Of a stretch of 28,050 nucleotides of DNA, positions 6,507-13,286 are shown piece after piece; position 1 is the first letter of the stretch; every line of letters starts with the position of its first letter. The notes beneath the pieces are model-generated. The model searched no databases, was not told the origin of the DNA, and saw nothing but the letters and a program-made list of their open reading frames with translations. The translations under genes were made by a program, and so were the position numbers. Where the stretch lies: the NCBI GenBank assembly GCA_963596015.1, contig CAVBJS010000034.1, forward strand, positions 1 through 28,050, given 5' to 3'. Source of the stretch: CAG-791 sp963596015. GTDB lineage: Bacteria > Bacillota > Clostridia > Lachnospirales > Lachnospiraceae.

Positions 6507-8711
6507 ATGGCATCAAAAAAGAAAGCAAACAGAGCAAAAAAGAATGCGGCAAAAAAAGTGATCAGCACCAAAGCTGTCACCCAGGATGTGGCTGCTGCAA
6601 AGGCATCTTCAATGGAAGAGGCGCAGACAGCATCGTCCGATGCGGCGGTGGCTGCAGCTGAGGCTACGGAGTCGGCAGCACCGGCAACACCTGTAGCATC
6701 TGTTTCCGAAGAAGTCGCTACAGTGACTGTTCCCGGTAAGACGGATGCGGTTGACGCAAAGGAAGAGCAGGCTATAGAGCAGCCGGTGGAAGAGGCGGTT
6801 AAGGAAGAAAAGAAAGAAGACAGGGTTTTCATCTCCGATGACGACTGCTATCTCTTCGCCCAGGGTACTCACTACGATATTTATGACAAGCTGGGGGCGC
6901 ATCCTTCCGTAGAAGACGGTGTGAAGGGCTTCCACTTCGCTGTCTGGGCACCCAATGCCGCCGCAGTCCATGTGGTAGGCAGCTTCAATGGCTGGGATGG
7001 AAACCAGTATCCCATGCAAAAGATCAACGATGGTGGTATTTATGAGCTCTTTATTCCCGGCGTGGGTGAGGGAGAACTGTATAAATATCTGATCACCACA
7101 CCGGACGGCAAGCAGCTTTATAAGGCGGATCCCTATGCCAATGCGGCAGAGCTTCGCCCCGGCACCGCTTCTAAGACGGCAGATATTTCCGGCTTCGAGT
7201 GGAAAGATGCCAAGTGGGAGAAAGAGCGGGACGAGAAGGATAATACCAAAGAGCCTATTTCCATCTATGAGTGCCATATCGGTTCCTGGATGAAGCATCC
7301 CAACGGGGAAGACGGATTTTACAATTACAGAGAGTTTGCAGACCGGCTGACAGAGTATTTAAAGGAAATGCCCTTTACCCATATCGAGCTTATGGGCATA
7401 GCGGAGCATCCCTTCGACGGCTCCTGGGGCTATCAGGTGACAGGCTATTATGCACCCACCTCCCGCTATGGCACCCCGAAGGATTTCATGTATCTGATCG
7501 ACAAGATGCATGAAAACGGCATCGGCGTCATCCTGGACTGGGTACCGGCTCATTTCTGCCCGGACGAGCATGGTCTTGCCTGCTTCGACGGCCAGTGTAT
7601 CTACGAGGATCCGGATCCGCGCAAGGGAGAGCATCCTGACTGGGGCACCAAGATCTTTAATTACGCAAAGCCGGAAGTAAAGAACTTCCTGATCGCCAAT
7701 GTGCTCTACTGGATCCGCAAATTCCATATCGACGGCATAAGAGTAGACGCAGTGGCTTCCATGCTGTATCTTGATTATGGCAAGAAGGACGGCGAGTGGG
7801 TGCCGAACCAGTACGGCGGCAACAAGAATCTGGATGCCATCAACTTCTTCCATCATTTGAATTCCGTGGTCAGAGGCACCTATCCGGGCTTTATGACCAT
7901 TGCCGAGGAGTCCACCGCATGGCCCAACGTGACCAGCGATATCGGCGGCGAGGGACTTGGATTTTCCTTTAAGTGGAATATGGGATGGATGCATGATTTC
8001 TGCCAGTACATGAAGCTGGATCCCATCATGCGTGCCGGCTCCCATTACGCCATGACCTTTGCCATGAGCTACAATAATTCAGAGAATTACATTTTGCCTC
8101 TGTCCCACGACGAGGTGGTACATCTGAAGTGCTCCATGGTGGAGAAGATGCCCGGTTACCAGGTAGATAAGTATTCCAACCTGCGGGCAGGATATACCTA
8201 TATGCTGGGACATTCCGGCAAGAAGCTGCTGTTTATGGGACAGGAGTTCGGCCAGGAGAGAGAGTGGAGCGAGGCCAGAGAGTTAGACTGGTTCCTGCTG
8301 CAGAATCCCTGCAACGCAGGCATGAAGAAATACGTGGCAAAGCTTTTACAGATTTACCGCGAATATCCCTGCCTGTATGAGATCGACAATGACTGGGCAG
8401 GCTTTGAGTGGATGAATGCAGATGACAAGGATCGGAGCATTTACAGTTTCACCCGTCGCTGCACTTCCGATAAGAGATGCCTGTTATTCGTATTGAACAT
8501 GACACCGGTAGAGCGAGAGGGCTATCGCGTGGGTGTACCGGCCAGCGGCAAGTACAAGCTTTTGCTCAACAGCGCCTTAGAGGAATACGGCGCACCGGCA
8601 GACAGCGAAGTGCCGGCTGTCATCGGCGCCAAGAAGGGCGAATGCGACCGCAAGCCCCAGTATCTGGAGTTCACCCTGCCGGCCTATGGCGCATTGATCT
8701 TTGAGTACTGA
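6507..8711 (+). CDS. glgB: 1,4-alpha-glucan branching enzyme GlgB with extra N-terminal tail
   Basis: A 734-residue GH13 enzyme that cuts an alpha-1,4 chain and re-attaches it by an alpha-1,6 bond to branch glycogen. Residues 1-105 are a Lys-rich then Ala/Glu-rich tail with no recognisable fold. A CBM48-like module follows (about 125-215, FAVWAPNA and GSFNGWDG), then the catalytic barrel. The conserved regions are DWVPAHF (344-350), GIRVDAVASM with nucleophile D414, IAEEST (465-470) with the acid/base Glu, and LSHDEV (532-537) with the third acidic residue D535. The enzyme looks active. The start is the ATG behind GGGGGAA. It probably shares a transcript with the upstream 1309-residue gene. 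No other glycogen gene is in the window, so this is not a classic glgBCAP operon. Confidence 0.95.
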   Translation: MASKKKANRAKKNAAKKVISTKAVTQDVAAAKASSMEEAQTASSDAAVAAAEATESAAPATPVASVSEEVATVTVPGKTDAVDAKEEQAIEQPVEEAVKEEKKEDRVFISDDDCYLFAQGTHYDIYDKLGAHPSVEDGVKGFHFAVWAPNAAAVHVVGSFNGWDGNQYPMQKINDGGIYELFIPGVGEGELYKYLITTPDGKQLYKADPYANAAELRPGTASKTADISGFEWKDAKWEKERDEKDNTKEPISIYECHIGSWMKHPNGEDGFYNYREFADRLTEYLKEMPFTHIELMGIAEHPFDGSWGYQVTGYYAPTSRYGTPKDFMYLIDKMHENGIGVILDWVPAHFCPDEHGLACFDGQCIYEDPDPRKGEHPDWGTKIFNYAKPEVKNFLIANVLYWIRKFHIDGIRVDAVASMLYLDYGKKDGEWVPNQYGGNKNLDAINFFHHLNSVVRGTYPGFMTIAEESTAWPNVTSDIGGEGLGFSFKWNMGWMHDFCQYMKLDPIMRAGSHYAMTFAMSYNNSENYILPLSHDEVVHLKCSMVEKMPGYQVDKYSNLRAGYTYMLGHSGKKLLFMGQEFGQEREWSEARELDWFLLQNPCNAGMKKYVAKLLQIYREYPCLYEIDNDWAGFEWMNADDKDRSIYSFTRRCTSDKRCLLFVLNMTPVEREGYRVGVPASGKYKLLLNSALEEYGAPADSEVPAVIGAKKGECDRKPQYLEFTLPAYGALIFEY

Positions 8712-8720
8712 TTTTTGCCT

Positions 8721-8825
8721 GGCCCTATCCCGGTCTTCGAAAGAAGATCGGGATAGAGGCCGGATAGCTTATGGGAGGATCCGCCTGCGGGAAATTCTCC
8801 CCACGGGCCGCAGATAAGCTGCGGC
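8721..8825 (+). repeat. Multi-hairpin leader element, diverged copy upstream of the metalloregulator gene
   Basis: A 14-bp hairpin with GAAA loop (8725-8738/8743-8756) lies inside a GGCC/GGCC pair, followed by a decayed hairpin 3 (8773-8801). Last comes GCCGCAG-ATAAG-CTGCGGC (8807-8813/8819-8825), which stops 4 bases before the Shine-Dalgarno AGAGG. The last hairpin corresponds to TTGTCGCAG/CTGCGACAA of copy 1 with T-A replaced by C-G, a compensatory change. There is no T-run, so it is not an obvious glgB terminator. Confidence 0.65.
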
Positions 8826-8839
8826 ATAGAGAGGTAAAG

Positions 8840-9217
8840 ATGAACATACATGAATCCGCGGAGGACTATCTGGAGACCATTCTGATCCTGCATGACCGGC
8901 TGGGACAGGTGCGTTCTATCGATATCGTCAACGAGATGGAATTTTCCAAACCCAGTGTCAGCGTTGCCATGAAAAAGCTTCGTGAAAACGGCTATATCGA
9001 GATGGACGGCAATCTCTTTATCACCCTGACAGATGCAGGCAGAGAGATCGCAGAACGGATTTATGCCCGCCATCGCCTGCTTAAAAAGGTATTGATGGCC
9101 ATCGGTGTGGATGAAAAGACGGCGGCCGAGGAGGCTTGCAAGATCGAGCATAATATCACCGAGGATACCTATAACCGGATCAATGATTATTACGAAGCCC
9201 ATATGAAAGAGCAGTAA
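8840..9217 (+). CDS. DtxR/MntR-family metal-responsive transcriptional regulator
   Basis: A 125-residue protein with an N-terminal winged helix (about 10-65; recognition helix in SKPSVSVAMKKL) and a helical metal-binding/dimerisation domain (70-125). It lacks the SH3-like third domain of DtxR, as in MntR. Aligning by eye to Bacillus subtilis MntR, D9 and E12 match D8 and E11, H78 matches H77, and E103-H104 match E102-H103. MntR E99 corresponds to C100, the residue type used by DtxR (C102) for iron, so the site mixes MntR and DtxR features and the metal (Mn or Fe) cannot be called. Start is the ATG at 8840 behind AGAGG; an upstream in-frame GTG-like start would run through the leader hairpins. 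No metal transporter is adjacent, so targets are elsewhere. Confidence 0.88.
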   Translation: MNIHESAEDYLETILILHDRLGQVRSIDIVNEMEFSKPSVSVAMKKLRENGYIEMDGNLFITLTDAGREIAERIYARHRLLKKVLMAIGVDEKTAAEEACKIEHNITEDTYNRINDYYEAHMKEQ

Positions 9218-9252
9218 AAGCGTCTGCAAGGCAAAAGCCGGTTACAGATAAT

Positions 9253-9426
9253 AAAAAGATACAGAAGAAATAATAAGCAAAAAGAAATAATAAGCTTAAA
9301 ATAAAAAGCTTAAAGTGAAAAGCTAAAAGTAAGAAGCTAAAAGCTAAAAGCGCTAAGAAGCTAAAAGCAGTAAGAAGCTAAAGCAGTAAGAAGCAAAAAG
9401 TAGTAAGAAGCAAGTAGCAAGAAGAA
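9253..9426 (+). repeat. Polypurine A-rich degenerate tandem repeat, leader of the PseB-type gene
   Basis: The 223-bp gap before the dehydratase gene is filled by reiterated AAGAAGCTAAAAGCAGT-like units, preceded by two copies of AAGAAATAATAAGC (about 9265-9296). The plus strand is mostly A and G, with hardly any capacity to fold. This contrasts with the heavily paired leaders of neighbouring genes. It ends at the AAGGAG ribosome binding site of the next gene. No coding frame looks real here. Confidence 0.8.
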
Positions 9427-9440
9427 GGAGCACCAATCCC

Positions 9441-10457
9441 ATGGCTGAGAAATTACTGGATAACAAGACAATACTCGTGACAGGAGGAACCGGATCCTTT
9501 GGCAAGTGCTTTTCAAAGTACGTGCTGGAGCACTATCAACCGAAGAAGATCATCATCTACTCCCGTGACGAGTTCAAGCAGTTCGTCATGGGCAATGACC
9601 CCTTTTTCAAGGAACATGAGCAGCAGATGCGCTATTTCATCGGCGATGTCCGGGACAAGGAGCGCTTAAAGAGAGCGCTGGAAGGTGTGGATTATGTGAT
9701 CCATGCTGCAGCGTTAAAGCAGGTGCCTGCCTGCGAGTATAATCCCGCAGAGGCTATCAAGACCAATATCAACGGCGCCCAGAACGTGATCGATGCCTGC
9801 CTGGATACCGGCGTTAAGAAGGTAGTGGCTCTTTCCACCGACAAGGCGGTTAACCCGGTAAACCTTTACGGCGGCACCAAGCTGGTCTCCGATAAGCTTT
9901 TCATTGCAGCCAATGCCTATTCCGGCAGCAAGGATATCAACTTCTCCATCGTGCGTTACGGCAACGTGGCCGGCAGCCGCGGCTCCGTCATTCCCTTTTT
10001 CCACAGCCTTATCCAGAAGGGTGTTACAGAGCTGCCCATTACGGATTATCGCATGACACGTTTCTGGATCAGCCTGGAAGAGGGCGTGGCACTGGTAGTA
10101 AAGGCATTAGAGGAAGCAAAGGGCGGCGAGACCTTTATCAGCAAGATCCCTTCCTTCTATGTCAAGGATCTGGCAGAGGCTATGCTGCCGGGCTGTAAGA
10201 CGGTGGAGACAGGCATCCGTCCCGGTGAAAAGCTCCATGAGATCATGGTGACCACCGAGGATTCCCAGACCACCTATGAGTACGAAAAGCACTATATCGT
10301 ATATCCCCAGATCGTATGGAATGAGAGACAGACACCTGACCTCTCCGGCCGCAAGGTGGAGGAAGGATTTGCCTATTCTTCCGGCAACAATACAGAATGG
10401 CTCAGTGTGGAAGATATTCGTCAGAGACTGGTAGGCTTCCATTACGAAGAAGACTAA
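9441..10457 (+). CDS. pseB: UDP-N-acetylglucosamine 4,6-dehydratase, inverting (PseB type)
   Basis: A 338-residue extended short-chain dehydrogenase/reductase. It has the NAD(P)-binding GGTGSFG (15-21), the FlaA1/PseB-type IYSRDEFKQF (39-48), and the catalytic S132-T133-D134-K135 with Y143 and K147 (NLYGGTK). This Asp/Lys arrangement is characteristic of the 4,6-dehydratase/5-epimerase that starts pseudaminic acid and related dideoxy-sugar synthesis from UDP-GlcNAc. The overall match to Campylobacter PseB, as I recall it, is close through RYGNVAGSRGSVIPFF and GIRPGEKLHE. The cytoplasmic product would feed surface glycans. The other pse genes (aminotransferase, NeuB-like synthase) are not in the window, so the final sugar is unknown. 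Start is the ATG at 9441 behind AAGGAG. Confidence 0.9.
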   Translation: MAEKLLDNKTILVTGGTGSFGKCFSKYVLEHYQPKKIIIYSRDEFKQFVMGNDPFFKEHEQQMRYFIGDVRDKERLKRALEGVDYVIHAAALKQVPACEYNPAEAIKTNINGAQNVIDACLDTGVKKVVALSTDKAVNPVNLYGGTKLVSDKLFIAANAYSGSKDINFSIVRYGNVAGSRGSVIPFFHSLIQKGVTELPITDYRMTRFWISLEEGVALVVKALEEAKGGETFISKIPSFYVKDLAEAMLPGCKTVETGIRPGEKLHEIMVTTEDSQTTYEYEKHYIVYPQIVWNERQTPDLSGRKVEEGFAYSSGNNTEWLSVEDIRQRLVGFHYEED

Positions 10458-10480
10458 CGGGAGATACAGACGAAGCTTGC

Positions 10481-10621
10481 AATGGCTGCACCGTGAATGC
10501 GGAGGCAGCCATTCTCTATGTCAGGGAAGCTGTATCAAGCGAGAAGCCGGAAAGATAAGATTAAAGAAATACCAGGTGTCATTTCTTTTAAACAGCACTT
10601 ATGCAGTAAATGGCATAGGTG
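10481..10621 (+). repeat. Hairpin cluster, diverged leader element upstream of the GT2 gene
   Basis: It holds a perfect 9-bp hairpin AATGGCTGC/GCAGCCATT (10481-10489/10505-10513), and a decayed form of hairpin 1 (AAAGAAAT/ATTTCTTT, 10563-10570/10581-10588) followed by the same AAACAGCA found after hairpin 1 of copy 2. A 9-bp hairpin CACTTATGC/GCATAGGTG (10596-10604/10613-10621) has one wobble pair. The tail GCGGCATAG then leads into GGAAGG and the ATG at 10640, matching the tail before the metalloregulator gene. A 41-codon open frame (10518-10643) overlaps it and ends in the GT2 start as ATGA; coding status is doubtful. Confidence 0.55.
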
Positions 10622-10639
10622 CGGCATAGGAAGGTATAG

Positions 10640-11668
10640 ATGAAACTCAGTGTGATCGTGCCGGTCTACAATATGGCCGGAGAGGGAAAACTGCAGCGTT
10701 GTATGGACAGCCTGCTGGCACAGACCGTCAGGGATTTTGAGATCCTGGCGGTAGATGACTGCTCCACGGATGATTCCATGGAGATCCTGCGCCGGTATGA
10801 AGAGAAAGACCCGGTCCATGTCCGTGCCCTGCAAGGCGACCGAAACCGTAAGCAGGGAGGCGCCAAAAACCTTGGCCTGTCCAAAGCCAAGGGAGAATGG
10901 ATCGGTTTTGTGGATGCCGATGACTGGATCACGCCGGACTACTACGAGCGACTGCTTAAGAAAGCAGAGGAGACCGGCGCAGATATGGTGGGATGCGACT
11001 ATTCCCTTACGGATAAAACCACCATGGAAGTGGGACAGATCGTACACAATAACCGGCCGGAGCAGACCGGGGTCCTAAATGAAGAGAAATATCGCTCCCT
11101 TTTGCTGGACAGCGGCTCCCTGGTGGTGAAGATTTATAAAAGGGAGATCATCTTAGGGTGTGAGAGCAGATTTCCGGAGGATATTTTTTACGAGGACAAT
11201 GCCATTGCCAACACCTGGATGCTGCGGGCCCACTGTTTTGCCTATATACCGGAGCCTTTGTATTACTACTATCAGCATGAGAGCTCCACGGTACATACCA
11301 TCACCAGAAAGCGTCTGGAGGACCGGATGGAGGCGGGGAGGCTGATGCTGGCGGAGGCGCGCAAATACGGCTATCTGAACCGGTACCTGCCGGAGATCCA
11401 GTTTTCCTTTACCATGCTCTTTTATATCAATACCCTTTTTTCCGCCATGCCTTGCATGAAGGAACGGGGAAAATACAGATTCGTCACCGCTATGGGAAAG
11501 GAAATGCAGGAGACCTTTCCGGATTTCCGGGAAAATCCCTACTATAAAGAGCGGGTGGGGGCAGAGGAAAAGAAGCTGATCGATATGCAGATGAGATCGC
11601 CCCTTCTTTTTTATGTCTATTACAAGGCTTTGTGGGCTTACAGAAACGTAAGAAAAAAGTTTTCATAA
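10640..11668 (+). CDS. Family 2 glycosyltransferase
   Basis: A 342-residue GT-A fold glycosyltransferase. The N-terminal half has SVIVPVYN (4-11), the nucleotide-binding VDDCSTDDS (38-46), and the DxD-type metal/sugar-nucleotide motif VDADDW (91-96). The acceptor half is helical and contains an ED pair in EDIFYEDNA that may hold the catalytic base. It is rich in Tyr/Phe and ends with a basic tail (YRNVRKKFS) suited to the inner membrane face. Donor and acceptor cannot be predicted. Start is the ATG behind GGAAGG. It is followed after 24 bp by the ATP-grasp gene, so the pair is almost certainly co-transcribed. Placement after the PseB-type gene suggests a role in a surface polysaccharide or glycoprotein. 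Confidence 0.9.
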   Translation: MKLSVIVPVYNMAGEGKLQRCMDSLLAQTVRDFEILAVDDCSTDDSMEILRRYEEKDPVHVRALQGDRNRKQGGAKNLGLSKAKGEWIGFVDADDWITPDYYERLLKKAEETGADMVGCDYSLTDKTTMEVGQIVHNNRPEQTGVLNEEKYRSLLLDSGSLVVKIYKREIILGCESRFPEDIFYEDNAIANTWMLRAHCFAYIPEPLYYYYQHESSTVHTITRKRLEDRMEAGRLMLAEARKYGYLNRYLPEIQFSFTMLFYINTLFSAMPCMKERGKYRFVTAMGKEMQETFPDFRENPYYKERVGAEEKKLIDMQMRSPLLFYVYYKALWAYRNVRKKFS

Positions 11669-11692
11669 AACTACTGGGAAATGGAGTTTACT

Positions 11693-12967
11693 ATGAAATT
11701 AGCAGCGATCGTCGGCGCCAGCGCCGAATCGGTACATACCATACAGGCCGCCAGAGACCTGGGAGTCTGCGTTACGGCTTTAGACGGCAACCCGCAGGCA
11801 GAGGGACTGCAGGCGGCAGATAAAGGAGAAGTGGTGGACATCTCCAGGGAGGAGGAGACCATAGAGAAACTGCGGGAGATCGACCCGGACTTTCTCCTGG
11901 TGGCCCCCATCGGCCGATACCTGACCACCATCGGCGTTGCCAATGACGCCCTGGGACTGCGGGGCATCTCCGGTGCGGCGGCCGGACTCTGCACGGATAA
12001 GTGGGCATTTCATGAAAAGCTGGCGGCGGCAGGACTGCGCTCCTGCCACTGCAGCCTGTTAAGTGCCAGATTCTGGGAAAAACGCAGTGATCAGGTTTCT
12101 CGGATCGGCGCCCTTTTTGCCGGATTGCAGACCATGCACTATCCCGCCATCGTAAAGCCCCGGTATGGATCCGGCAGCAGAGATATCAGCATCGTGCAAA
12201 GCTATCAGGAAATGCAGAAGTTGATCTCTTCCATCTGCATACATACCAAGGAAGATTTTGTGGCAGAGGAACTGGTGGATGGTCAGGAATACGGTGTGGA
12301 CGGCGCTGTGGTGGGGGATCGCTTTGAGTTGATCCTGCTGCGGAAAAAGCTGGTGACACCCCTGCCGGCCAGACAGGCGGTGGGCTATTATTCCGTGCTG
12401 CCGGGAGAGATGACGGCACAGGTAGAGAGCTATCTGCAAAAGGTAGTCAGCCTGTTGGGGCTTAAGGATTGTCTGCTTCACGCGGACTTGATCTGCCCCG
12501 AGGATGCAGGAAAGGCAGCGAGGGAACCCTTTGTCATCGAACTTTCCGCCAGACCCTCGGGACATTATCTCCATGATCTGTTCACACCTTTGGCTACAGG
12601 GGTGGATATGGCAGCAGAGATGATCCGCTATCAGATGGGGGAATCCTACCGGTTTAAACCTGATAGCGTTACGCCCATGCTGATCCGCTATTTTGATTTT
12701 ACCGGAAAGGCGGCAGGACAGATCCCCTCGGCGGAAAAGGCCAGACAGATCCTGACGGAGCATGAGCTGCCGGTATCACTGCTGCGATACGAATGTCACA
12801 TTCATCCCCATGAAAAGCTGGCACCGCCCAATACCGGCCATGTGCTTATGGAGCGTGGTTTCTTTATTTTGAAGGCACTGCAGAAGGACATAGGCCCCCA
12901 GGAGGCAGAGTACCTGTTGGAGCAAAGTGCAGAGCGGATCCTGGAAGCGTTTCATGTGAAGAAGTAG
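11693..12967 (+). CDS. ATP-grasp domain ligase of unknown substrate
   Basis: A 424-residue protein with a PurK/CarB-like layout: an N-terminal pre-ATP-grasp Rossmann region (IVGASAESV), then the ATP-grasp core with K155 in YPAIVKPRYGSGSRD (a glycine-rich loop), EELVDGQEYGVDG (192-204), and the metal-binding strand VIELSARPSGHY (281-292). Family members normally have E-x-N in this last motif; here Asn is Ser285, while Glu283 and the Arg are kept. Such enzymes join a carboxylate to an amine or other nucleophile through an acyl phosphate. Context (PseB type, GT2) suggests modification of a glycan or activated amino acid, which is inference. The ATG at 11693 is preferred over the in-frame ATG at 11681 because GGAG at 11684-11687 is well spaced for it. 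A strong terminator follows. Confidence 0.85.
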   Translation: MKLAAIVGASAESVHTIQAARDLGVCVTALDGNPQAEGLQAADKGEVVDISREEETIEKLREIDPDFLLVAPIGRYLTTIGVANDALGLRGISGAAAGLCTDKWAFHEKLAAAGLRSCHCSLLSARFWEKRSDQVSRIGALFAGLQTMHYPAIVKPRYGSGSRDISIVQSYQEMQKLISSICIHTKEDFVAEELVDGQEYGVDGAVVGDRFELILLRKKLVTPLPARQAVGYYSVLPGEMTAQVESYLQKVVSLLGLKDCLLHADLICPEDAGKAAREPFVIELSARPSGHYLHDLFTPLATGVDMAAEMIRYQMGESYRFKPDSVTPMLIRYFDFTGKAAGQIPSAEKARQILTEHELPVSLLRYECHIHPHEKLAPPNTGHVLMERGFFILKALQKDIGPQEAEYLLEQSAERILEAFHVKK

Positions 12968-13023
12968 GCATGAACGGGAAGCGGATCTATATGGAACTTT
13001 CGAATCGGAACGGAAGAAAATGC

Positions 13024-13058
13024 GGCATAGTCGTTGCGGACGACTGTGCCGTTTTTTT
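13024..13058 (+). terminator. Rho-independent terminator of the glycan operon
   Basis: GGCATAGTCG (13024-13033) pairs with CGACTGTGCC (13041-13050), 10 bp with one wobble and a 7-base loop, followed by T7 at 13052-13058. It closes the GT2/ATP-grasp unit. Confidence 0.9.
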
Positions 13059-13071
13059 GCTTAGCCAGTAT

Positions 13072-13129
13072 CTTAACAGTGGCGGTGGTGGGCTACAGAT
13101 CAGCCCCCAGCCGGGAGCTGAACTGTAAC
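13072..13129. mobile_element. Decayed inverted-repeat element C
   Basis: The right end CTGAACTGTAAC (13118-13129) fits the element family exactly. The left end, around TTAACAGT (13073-13080), is degenerate, and a GGGCT/AGCCC hairpin lies inside. No matching 8-bp flanks are visible. With the terminator before it and the nhaC promoter after it, this accounts for most of the 319-bp gap; I see no gene in it. Confidence 0.4.
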
Positions 13130-13168
13130 GAATGGCAACGAAGTTTAAATAACCGGTTATATTTATAG

Positions 13169-13198
13169 TTGCGAAAATTAGGGCAATGCATATATGAT
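13169..13198 (+). promoter_or_regulatory. Probable promoter for nhaC
   Basis: TTGCGA (13169-13174), an 18-bp spacer and TATGAT (13193-13198) lie about 90 bp upstream of the nhaC start, after the terminator and element C. This implies a purine-rich leader of about 80 bases. Confidence 0.55.
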
Positions 13199-13286
13199 GG
13201 AAGGATAAGGATTGAGAGAAAGCGGGAAGAGAAAAGTTGCCGAGGTGGAAATCGGCAGAGAATGACTGCGGAGGGAGAAGTGAGGT

